A DNA stretch of 51,323 nt, taken from NCBI RefSeq assembly GCF_003719825.1, contig NZ_RIBS01000008.1, positions 1 to 51,323 on the forward strand. The letters are read 5' to 3'. Below are positions 7,922 to 14,873 of this stretch, piece by piece. Position numbers and translations under genes: made by a program. The notes beneath the pieces were generated by a model. The model was not told where the DNA came from. It ran no database searches and was given only the letters and a program-made list of their open reading frames with translations. The number at the start of each line of letters is the position of its first letter. Within the stretch, counting starts at the first letter, position 1. Origin of the DNA: Montanilutibacter psychrotolerans. GTDB lineage: Bacteria > Pseudomonadota > Gammaproteobacteria > Xanthomonadales > Xanthomonadaceae.

Positions 7922-9997
7922 TTAGCGGATGCGGTTCTTGAGGGATTCTTCGATCTGGATCAGCACCAGAAGCTGCATGATTCCGCTCATGCCACCTTCC
8001 CACTGCGGGTGGATGTCGAGCATTTCCTGCAACCCCGGAACCAGCTGCCTTGCCGCAAGGCCAATGTCTTCGGCGGCGACGTCGCCCTCGATGATCATTT
8101 CCACGTCGCCCGTCTCCCCGACCTGCTGCACATCCAGGTGCAGCCCGCAGATGCCGATCAGGATGCGCGCCATGCGCTCGTGCGACGTGCCCTGACGGAT
8201 CAGCGCCAGCAACTTCAAACGCGCCAGGTCTGGCGAGGCGGCAGTCAGCAGATGGCTGGCGTTCACCGGCATCAACCGCAGGACCAGACTGGCCGCCGCG
8301 CGTTGCGGGTGGATGTGGCGACGTGCGTCGACGGCGCGGCGTTCGAGCGACTTCAGGACCTGCTCGCGGTCGTGGCCGCGCTGGTTGACGTCGCGATGCA
8401 GTTTCCACGCGCGGCGCAGGTCCTCGTCGACATCGAGGAACACGCTGGCATCGAAGCGCTCGTAAAGGCGCGGCATGTGCAGCGCGTGCAGGCCCGACGC
8501 GATGACCACGTCGTTGCGGTCCAGGCGTGAAGGCGGCAGGAAACGTCCGCCAACGTGGTCGTACTGCCGGCAGTGGATCGGCTTGCCGTCCATCAGTGCC
8601 AGCACGTCGTTGTTGAAGCGCTGCAGGTCGTTGGCGCGCGGATTGAGATGGGTCAGCCCCTTCCACATCGGCGCGAAGCGATCCCACACGTGGTAGTCGT
8701 CGCCCGACACGTGCACCACCGAGTGCTCGCCGAACATTCCCGCCAACGCCAGGCTGAGCGTGTCCTTGCCCGAGCCGGAATCGCCGGCGATGCCCACCGT
8801 CACCGGCTTCTGGCCCAACCGGTAGTAGTCGTTGCGCGCCACGCGTTCGCGCACCATCTGCACCAGCAGCACCAGCCCGGTCGCCACGATCAGCGTGTAG
8901 CCAAGCGAGTGCGCGTGCGGCGTCATCAGGGTGCCGGCGCGGGCCAGCGCCGGCCCCGGATCGAGCTGCAACAACGGCAGTGCCGCTCCACTGGAGGTCA
9001 CCAGGCGCAGGCCCACCAGCAGCACCGAGAATCCGCCGGCCAGCACGCGTGCACTGCGATCGCCCTGCAGTTGATGGGCGACCAGGAACGGCACCAGCCA
9101 CAGGTACCAACCCGGCGGCGCGGGCGTGGCCAGTACCACCAGGAAGAACGACAGACCGGTGGCGGCCAGCAACAGGTCGAAGCTGATGCGCCGCAGGCGC
9201 CACACCCCGTAGGCCGCCAACAGGTACAGCAGCGGCGTCAGGTACAGGCGCAGCGACGGCCCCAGCGGCAGGGCAAGGTCGAACACACGCGCCGATTCGG
9301 GCGTGCCGAACACCATCGAGACAAATCCCGGCGACAGCAACCACGGCACCACCGCCAGCGTTGCCGCCGCGCAACCGATCGCAAACGGCCGCAGCAGCGA
9401 TCGCAGCCGCTTGTTGCGCCACAGGTAGATGCCGATGAAGGGGACCGCCAGCACCATGCTGAACTTCGCCGCCAGCGCCAGGCCCAAGGCGACCCCGCTG
9501 GCGGTCGCGCGGTACTGGCGGATCAGCAGCAGCGACAGCAGCAGCAGGGCCACCGGCACGATGTCGGTCTGCCCGTTCCAGTACGTCACGTACAGCGCGA
9601 TCGGCGACCACCAGTACAGCCACAGCAGCTTGCGAGGCTGCTCGGGGAACAACCGGTACAGCAGGTACAGCGTCGCCACGTCCGCGCCCAGCAGGCCCAA
9701 CCGGAAGCCGGCCGCGCCCAGCGCATCGGTTCCCGCAGCCCAGTCGGCCAGCATGCCCAGCAGCGTGCCCGGGAGGTGCACCAGCAGCATCACCGGACCA
9801 TACGGGTAGGCCATCGGCGTACCGCCGGCGGCAAGGAACCCGGACCAGGGGTCCAATGACGGGTTGGCGATGGCGTGCTGGAGAAACGGCACGAACCACT
9901 GCTGCTGGATCTGCGGAACCAGCAGGACAACCAGCACGAGCTTCAGCGCAAGCCCCGCCCGGAACACCGGATCCCGCCACAGGCGCGCTGACGTCAC
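7922..9997 (-). CDS. Fusion of a polytopic membrane glycosyltransferase and a uridine-kinase-like domain
   Basis: This encodes 691 residues. The start is a GTG whose last bases overlap the stop of the preceding gene (GTGA), matching the coupling elsewhere in this operon. Residues of about 1-385 form a multi-spanning membrane region resembling mannosyltransferase-like GT-C enzymes (PYGPVMLLVHLPG, YWWSPIALYVTYWNGQTD). From about residue 400 the protein becomes a soluble P-loop kinase: Walker A GDSGSGKDT at about 405-413, then DDYHVWDR and QYDHVGGRF, as in the uridine kinase/phosphoribulokinase family. The conserved Walker A Lys is present, so the kinase is probably active. Joining a lipid-sugar transferase with a small-molecule kinase is unusual and suggests that it phosphorylates a pathway intermediate near the membrane. 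The nucleoside substrate of true uridine kinases should not be assumed. Confidence 0.8.
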   Translation of the reverse strand: MTSARLWRDPVFRAGLALKLVLVVLLVPQIQQQWFVPFLQHAIANPSLDPWSGFLAAGGTPMAYPYGPVMLLVHLPGTLLGMLADWAAGTDALGAAGFRLGLLGADVATLYLLYRLFPEQPRKLLWLYWWSPIALYVTYWNGQTDIVPVALLLLSLLLIRQYRATASGVALGLALAAKFSMVLAVPFIGIYLWRNKRLRSLLRPFAIGCAAATLAVVPWLLSPGFVSMVFGTPESARVFDLALPLGPSLRLYLTPLLYLLAAYGVWRLRRISFDLLLAATGLSFFLVVLATPAPPGWYLWLVPFLVAHQLQGDRSARVLAGGFSVLLVGLRLVTSSGAALPLLQLDPGPALARAGTLMTPHAHSLGYTLIVATGLVLLVQMVRERVARNDYYRLGQKPVTVGIAGDSGSGKDTLSLALAGMFGEHSVVHVSGDDYHVWDRFAPMWKGLTHLNPRANDLQRFNNDVLALMDGKPIHCRQYDHVGGRFLPPSRLDRNDVVIASGLHALHMPRLYERFDASVFLDVDEDLRRAWKLHRDVNQRGHDREQVLKSLERRAVDARRHIHPQRAAASLVLRLMPVNASHLLTAASPDLARLKLLALIRQGTSHERMARILIGICGLHLDVQQVGETGDVEMIIEGDVAAEDIGLAARQLVPGLQEMLDIHPQWEGGMSGIMQLLVLIQIEESLKNRIR

Positions 9998-10578
9998 TGC
10001 CACAGCCCGGGCTCCTTGGTGCAAACCGCGTCGGCGACGATGCCCTCGCGCGTAAGCATTTCGCGCAGCGCGGAAATCTCCGCGACCGGTCGCCCCTGCA
10101 GCTCCGGCGACACCAGGCACAACCGGAATCCGCCCTGTCGCAGCCGCTCGGCCTGGGCGCGGTCGAGCGGGAACCGGGTGAAGCAATCCACCCACACCCA
10201 TTCGACCTTGCCGGCCAACGACAAGGCCGTATCGATCGACTCGAACTCGGACACCCGCACCGCGCAGCGTCGTTCGCCGCGATTGGCGGTGCGCACCAGG
10301 AACGGGAAGGACTGGTCGAGGAAGAAGTAGTCGTCGATGCCGTGCGCCTGCATCATCGCGATGAGTCGCTCCTCCAGGCCTTCTTCCTTGACGTTGAGGA
10401 TCAGCAGGCCATGGCGGTAATGCGACAGCCAGTCGACGAAGCGCTCGCCGTCGACGAAGGCGTCGTGGTGGATGATGAGTTCGTCGCCGCGACTGCGCAG
10501 ATCGAGCTCCACGCCGAGCTGCTCCGGCGTCTGCCGCAGCTCTTCGACGGTATTGCGTCGGTGGCGGACGATGATCAT
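9994..10578 (-). CDS. Small GDPD/PI-PLC-like TIM-barrel protein
   Basis: This encodes 194 residues. The start MIIVRHRRN overlaps the upstream stop (ATGA); the longer open frame upstream is the shadow of the GT2 gene. It has features of the glycerophosphodiester phosphodiesterase fold: an N-terminal His in RHRR (His6), the GVELDLRSRGDEL strand with Glu24 and Asp26, and HHD at 37-39 matching the usual HD that follows. It is shorter than typical GDPD enzymes (about 240 residues or more), and I could not identify the full metal site. It is translationally coupled on both sides inside the operon, so it is likely needed for the same pathway, perhaps hydrolysing a phosphodiester-linked intermediate. 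Confidence 0.7.
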   Translation of the reverse strand: MIIVRHRRNTVEELRQTPEQLGVELDLRSRGDELIIHHDAFVDGERFVDWLSHYRHGLLILNVKEEGLEERLIAMMQAHGIDDYFFLDQSFPFLVRTANRGERRCAVRVSEFESIDTALSLAGKVEWVWVDCFTRFPLDRAQAERLRQGGFRLCLVSPELQGRPVAEISALREMLTREGIVADAVCTKEPGLWQ

Positions 10579-11819
10579 GCGTGGCCCCGCAGGTCCCGGC
10601 GCATCCGCAGGCTGAAGTCCACGGTGCGCTGGATGAAGCGGAGCTTGGCCCGCCAGTTCACGTTCCAGTGCGACACGCCGTGCGCGCGCTCGCCAAATCG
10701 CACCCGCACGCGTCGCACCTGCAATCCACTGCGCTTGGCCTGGTAGTACGCGTACAGGTCGAGCGCGAAATCGTGGGGCGGATCCTGCCAACGCTCGAAG
10801 AACGCACGCGGAAACATCGTCGGCTGGGCATTGATGTCCCACATCGCGCGCCGCAACAGCAGCGTCTCGAATACCGACATGCCCACGGTGAACGCGACAT
10901 CGGCAGGCGGGCGTCCGTACCGACGTCCCTTCACGAACCGGCCCACGGCCTCCGGCGCACTGCCCATCGCCGCCAGGCCACGCAACGCATCGCCTGGATC
11001 GGTCTGCATGTCCGCGTGGGTCCAGCCAAGAATGGTGCCGCGTGCGGCGCGCAGGCCGGCCAGGATGCCGAAGCCATAGCCCTGGTTTCGTTCGACCTGC
11101 ACGCTGCGGATGCGGGTCTGCCCGGCGAGCAGTTCGCGCAACACCTCCGCCGAATCGTCGGTCGACCCGTTGTCGACCAGGATCACTTCGACCGCGAGCG
11201 CTTCGGCGTCTAGCGCTTCGGCGTCGATCGCTTCTGCGCCATCGCCGTCGAGGACTTCGCGCAGGCGCCTCACCAGCAGCGGCAGATTGCGCGCCTCGTT
11301 GTAGCAGGGGATCACCAGCGACAGACGCACACCATCGACGGAGATGCCGGTGGTGGAAGGATCCATCGCGGCGGCGGCGTCATCGGTCGGCGCATTGGTA
11401 GCGGCATGCCCGAACACCAGCAGCTTCAACCCGATGAAGTTCAGCGTCGCCGACACGCCGGTGGCGCAGACGAACGCCGCGATCAGGGTGACTTCGCTCC
11501 GCCCCAGCAACGCCAGCACGGCCCAGTTCACCAGCACGTTGGCGGCCAGCGCCCCCAGGTACACCGCGACGAATCGCAACAGTTCGCGACGATGGACACC
11601 CGTGTCCAAGCGAAACGTGAACGTGCGGTTGGCGACGTACGCGAAGACCGCGCCGCCAACGTAGCCGGCCACTTTTGCCGCGTGCAGATCCAGGCCCAGT
11701 GCGAGCAACCCGCGGTACACCGCGAAGTCGATCGCCACCGCGGTCAGACCGACCAGCACGAAGCGCGCGAGCTCACCGCGCAGCCTCGCCGGCAGCATTG
11801 CCGAAGCCGCGCTCAACAC
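10575..11819 (-). CDS. GtrA-like flippase domain fused to a GT2 family glycosyltransferase
   Basis: About 414 residues. The first 145 or so form four membrane helices of the GtrA type (FVLVGLTAVAIDFAVYRGLL, then AKVAGYVGGAVFAYVANRTF), a family associated with moving polyprenyl-linked sugars. The C-terminal 240 residues are a GT-A fold family 2 transferase (LSLVIPCYNEARNLPLL, VILVDNGSTDDS, and WTHADMQTD as the DxD-like region), like dolichol-phosphate mannosyltransferase. The likely reaction is transfer of an activated sugar to polyprenyl phosphate, with flipping by the attached GtrA unit. Start choice is open: GTG 11819, TTG 11816 (overlapping the upstream TGA) and ATG 11798 all fit. A triple 15-bp repeat lies in the GT2 part. 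Confidence 0.82.
   Translation of the reverse strand: MLSAASAMLPARLRGELARFVLVGLTAVAIDFAVYRGLLALGLDLHAAKVAGYVGGAVFAYVANRTFTFRLDTGVHRRELLRFVAVYLGALAANVLVNWAVLALLGRSEVTLIAAFVCATGVSATLNFIGLKLLVFGHAATNAPTDDAAAAMDPSTTGISVDGVRLSLVIPCYNEARNLPLLVRRLREVLDGDGAEAIDAEALDAEALAVEVILVDNGSTDDSAEVLRELLAGQTRIRSVQVERNQGYGFGILAGLRAARGTILGWTHADMQTDPGDALRGLAAMGSAPEAVGRFVKGRRYGRPPADVAFTVGMSVFETLLLRRAMWDINAQPTMFPRAFFERWQDPPHDFALDLYAYYQAKRSGLQVRRVRVRFGERAHGVSHWNVNWRAKLRFIQRTVDFSLRMRRDLRGHA
11197..11241 (-). repeat. Three tandem 15-bp repeats inside the GT2 domain
   Basis: Two near-identical 15-mers (11197-11211 and 11212-11226) are followed by a diverged third copy. They encode the repeating peptide AEAIDAEALDAEAL between the first helix and the VDNGS strand of the GT2 domain. 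The reading frame is kept, so this looks like a slippage-type expansion of a surface loop. Confidence 0.6.
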
Positions 11820-13474
11820 GACCAGCGCTTCGGCTGGCGCAGGCGATACTGCCGATCGAGCGTCACCTTCGCTTCGGCGGGAACGCGCGCATCGTTCTCC
11901 AGCCGGTACGGATGCGCGTGCCACTTGTGGAAGCAGGACTGCCAGTACTCGAACGTGCGCAGGTCGTCTGGCGTTCCCCAGCACAGGTAATGGTCGACCT
12001 CGAACACGCGGCACTGCAGCCCCATCGCGACCGCGTCATTGATGCAGCTGTCGACGTAGAACTCGCCATTGACCAGCCCATCGCGATCGATCATCGCGTT
12101 GGCGGCGCGGACGAAATCGCCGGCACGCCGGAAGGTGAAGGTGCCCAGCACGATCGGATCGCGCCCGGGATCGGCCAGCGGTTGCTTGACCGAGATGCCG
12201 TTCACGCGCCCGGCCGTCTCGTCGACCCAGCCGTAGTGGTGCGGCCGGCGCGCGCTGCCTGGATACCCGCGCGCCACCCACACGATCACGTCGACATCCG
12301 GCGCAGCGAGCAGCGCCGAGAACGCCTGCGCGTCGAACAGCGCGCCGTTGTCGCAGGCGCCGATCGTCAGCGGCTGCGCGGGATCGAGGCCGTCGACGCC
12401 AAGCAGGCAGGTGCGCGCCTGGCCGTCGGTGACCTGCTCCAGTTCGATCAGGCCGCAATCGGGAAAGCGCTCGCGCAGTGTCGCGGCGATGTCGTCGTGG
12501 CCTGGCAGGTCGCGGCGCTGCACGAACACGTGCCGAGCCGGCCGCGGCAGGTCGCGTGTCGCCTGCACCACCATCGGCTCGCCCGAGACCGCGATCAGCG
12601 GCTTGGGCAGCGCATAGCCCTGCTGCGCGAAACGCGCGCCCTGCCCTGCCATCGGCACCATCACCGCACCGTCGTGGCGCGGTGGCGGCGCGGTCTCGCG
12701 GCGCGGATCACCAAGCGCACGAAACGCGTCCGACCAGTAGCGGTACTCGGCCAGGTCCTCGGGCGTTCCCCACTGCATGAAGTGGTTGAGCTCGTAGACG
12801 GCGATGCTGCGGCCGTCTTCCAGCAACGGCTTGTAGGCCAGGCTGACGTAGTACTCGCCGCCCAGCGTCAGGTCGGCGCGTGCCATCGTGCGAGTGAACG
12901 CGTCGCGCATCAGCGCGCCCGTCGCGAAGTAGTACGTTCCGCTGGAGGCGAATTCGCGGGTGGGCTGATCGGTGTAGGGCTGCTTTTCCTGGATGTCGAG
13001 GACGCGGCCCCGCTCCTGCCGCACATAGGCGTAGTTGGTCGACCCCATCATGTGCGGGTGGAATCCCGTGTAGCAGGGAATCGCACCGTCGCAACCGCTC
13101 TGCGTGACGAATGCCTTGAAGTCGGCGTAGTCCCAGGCGCAGGTGAAATCGCAGTAGTTGACGATCGTCGGTGCGTCCGGATCGAGCCGGTCGATCACCT
13201 GCAGCACCGCGTTGACCGGCCCCAGCTTGTGCGGCGCGATGCCAACGACCCGACCTGTCGGGCAGTAGTGCGCGAGCACCTCGGCCATCCGGAAAGCCGG
13301 ATCGTCCAGGTGCTCCTGGTTGCACACGAAAACGAAATCCGTCTCGCCCGGGAACAGGTCGATCACGTGGGCGATGATCGGCTTGCCATCCACCTCGATG
13401 AGCGGCTTGGGTACGCGATAGCCCGCACGACGGAAGCGCTCACCGAAGCCCGACATCGGTATGACGATCTGCAT
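11813..13474 (-). CDS. Tandem-domain sugar nucleotidyltransferase-like protein
   Basis: This encodes 553 residues, started at MQIVIPMSG because a strong AAGGAAGGA ribosome site precedes it. Two nucleotidyltransferase domains follow one another. The first begins with IPMSGFGERF and VPKPLIEVDG. The second, near residue 265, begins with VPMAGQGARF and LPKPLIAVSG. Each therefore repeats the GxGxRF...PKPL signature of NDP-sugar pyrophosphorylases. The first domain shows NYCDFTCAWD and the second GACDNGALFD at the expected metal-binding Asp. The likely role is activating one or two phosphorylated intermediates with a nucleotide. The duplication in one chain suggests two related substrates or one regulatory copy. 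It lies 27 bp downstream of the aldolase gene. Confidence 0.8.
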   Translation of the reverse strand: MQIVIPMSGFGERFRRAGYRVPKPLIEVDGKPIIAHVIDLFPGETDFVFVCNQEHLDDPAFRMAEVLAHYCPTGRVVGIAPHKLGPVNAVLQVIDRLDPDAPTIVNYCDFTCAWDYADFKAFVTQSGCDGAIPCYTGFHPHMMGSTNYAYVRQERGRVLDIQEKQPYTDQPTREFASSGTYYFATGALMRDAFTRTMARADLTLGGEYYVSLAYKPLLEDGRSIAVYELNHFMQWGTPEDLAEYRYWSDAFRALGDPRRETAPPPRHDGAVMVPMAGQGARFAQQGYALPKPLIAVSGEPMVVQATRDLPRPARHVFVQRRDLPGHDDIAATLRERFPDCGLIELEQVTDGQARTCLLGVDGLDPAQPLTIGACDNGALFDAQAFSALLAAPDVDVIVWVARGYPGSARRPHHYGWVDETAGRVNGISVKQPLADPGRDPIVLGTFTFRRAGDFVRAANAMIDRDGLVNGEFYVDSCINDAVAMGLQCRVFEVDHYLCWGTPDDLRTFEYWQSCFHKWHAHPYRLENDARVPAEAKVTLDRQYRLRQPKRWSC

Positions 13475-13501
13475 TGCATTCCTTCCTTGGAAAACCACGA
13501 C

Positions 13502-14539
13502 TCAGTCCGGAGACAAACGCTCTCGGGACCGCCGGTAGGCCTCGGCCTCCCAGTCCGTCAGTGCGGCAACTTCCTCTCTGGCCAGATAGACCAGTCCCCT
13601 TGCGTCCTGCAGGCGCAGCCCCACCCGCGCCAGGCAGCCCAGCATGGCCCGGGCTCCGTCGCTGATGCCCGGAGCCAGCAGCACGCCGGCGCCGGGCACG
13701 GTCGCATAGACCGGTGGTCCGGCGCCACCATCGACCGCTTCGGCCACGGCCCTCGATACCGGCGATCCCGGAGCCACCAGCGCCGGCCGCGTGCCCAGGA
13801 ACACCACGTGGTCCGGATACAGCACGCCACCTTGCGCGGCCTGCAACGTCACCGCGTCGGTGGCGACGGCGTGCAGCAGGGGATCTTCGGGAATCAGCCA
13901 CCCCAGGTCGTTTGCCGCGCGCAGACATGCCGTGTCGGCAGGCGGCGGTTCGCGCACGGGAAGACGCAGCCGTCGCTCCACATCCTGCAGACGACGCTCG
14001 ACCGATTCGCAGTCATCGCCGCCCACCACCAGGCCGTGATTGGCAAGCACCAGGACGTCGGGCGCGGTGTCGGCCGTTGCCAGCACCTCGGCCACGGCAC
14101 GGGTCAACGGGTACCCCGGTCGGCGGTACGGCACCCAGGCCCAGTGCAGCCCGTGCAACCGGGATGACAATGCCGCCTGCGCGTCATCGCGCACCGCCCA
14201 GGCGATGGTGTTGACCGAATGCACGTGCGCGACCACCGAGTGCGGCAGCAGCGCGTGCAACGACGTTTCGATCGACGGTCGCAACCCGCCATGAGGCTGC
14301 AGACGGGCGACCCGATCCTCGCCATCCACCTCGTCCAGCGCCGCCCGGACGGCCGCCAACGGCAGGGGCACGAAGATGTCGCGGTCCATCGCGTGGGCCA
14401 GCCAGGTTCCCGAGGCCTTGACCCACAACACCCCTCCATGCTTAACGGACGTGTTACCACCGCCCCCTTGCACAAGGTCGCGATTAGCGCCGATCTTCGC
14501 CGAAAACTCAGACAACGCCACCAAGTCAGCCACTGCCAT
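13502..14539 (-). CDS. Class II aldolase/adducin-family protein, first gene of the operon
   Basis: This encodes 345 residues from ATG 14539 (MAVADLVALSEF); an upstream TTG is less likely. The N-terminal two thirds match the class II aldolase/adducin fold: QGGGGNTSVK, VKASGTWL, then the zinc ligands His105 and His107 in VVAHVHSVN and His168 in ANHGLVV. Enzymes of this family split or epimerise short phosphorylated sugars such as fuculose- or rhamnulose-1-phosphate. The protein is longer than usual, with about 130 extra C-terminal residues (around PDHVVFLGTRPALV) of a type found in long aldolase/adducin proteins paired with sugar kinases and nucleotidyltransferases. It probably supplies or trims the carbon skeleton that the rest of the operon activates. 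Confidence 0.82.
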   Translation of the reverse strand: MAVADLVALSEFSAKIGANRDLVQGGGGNTSVKHGGVLWVKASGTWLAHAMDRDIFVPLPLAAVRAALDEVDGEDRVARLQPHGGLRPSIETSLHALLPHSVVAHVHSVNTIAWAVRDDAQAALSSRLHGLHWAWVPYRRPGYPLTRAVAEVLATADTAPDVLVLANHGLVVGGDDCESVERRLQDVERRLRLPVREPPPADTACLRAANDLGWLIPEDPLLHAVATDAVTLQAAQGGVLYPDHVVFLGTRPALVAPGSPVSRAVAEAVDGGAGPPVYATVPGAGVLLAPGISDGARAMLGCLARVGLRLQDARGLVYLAREEVAALTDWEAEAYRRSRERLSPD

Positions 14540-14873
14540 CGTCAGCAACCCCCGCCCGCCGGGCGGCGGGACTGGCCGCGATTGTGGTCATTTCCGTTCT
14601 CGATTGCAGCTATCTGAACGGGACCGCAATCCATGTCACACTCCGAAGCACGGGCCCGCCGTACGATCGAGTCGTACTGCGAATGGAACGCGGCAGGGGA
14701 TGCCGCGCTCCCGGGAGCAGCCTCACGCCATCTCGCGATGGCGATCGAGGCGGGCGCGGTGCAAGGGGAGATTTTCAGAAGCAGGTGATTCCAGAGTTGC
14801 GGCGGGTGACGGCGTTTGCTGTCGTCCGCGGCTCTGCCGTGTCGGCGGTTTCTTACAGGGACGTTCACGCAAG
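14540..14873. other. Divergent intergenic region between the sugar operon and the NRPS cluster
   Basis: These 334 bp hold no convincing gene. They must contain the promoters for both the leftward six-gene operon and the rightward NRPS genes. I see a 6-bp inverted repeat at 14661-14677 and an AGGGA-like site upstream of the first NRPS ATG. Clear -35/-10 pairs are not obvious in this GC-rich sequence. Confidence 0.6.
14661..14677. promoter_or_regulatory. Inverted repeat, candidate operator
   Basis: The arms GTACGA and TCGTAC are perfectly complementary around a 5-base spacer. The element lies in the divergent region about 200 bp upstream of the first NRPS gene and 120 bp upstream of the aldolase gene. 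Its size suits a dimeric regulator, but no regulator gene lies in the neighbourhood. Confidence 0.3.

Noticed and set aside
14376-14873. The NRPS1 frame stays open nearly 500 bp upstream of the chosen ATG
   Set aside because: The upstream translation is Arg/Pro/Ser-rich with no domain features, runs over the aldolase gene and the divergent promoter region, and homologous N-termini begin with the MSDFEQRIADLSP segment.
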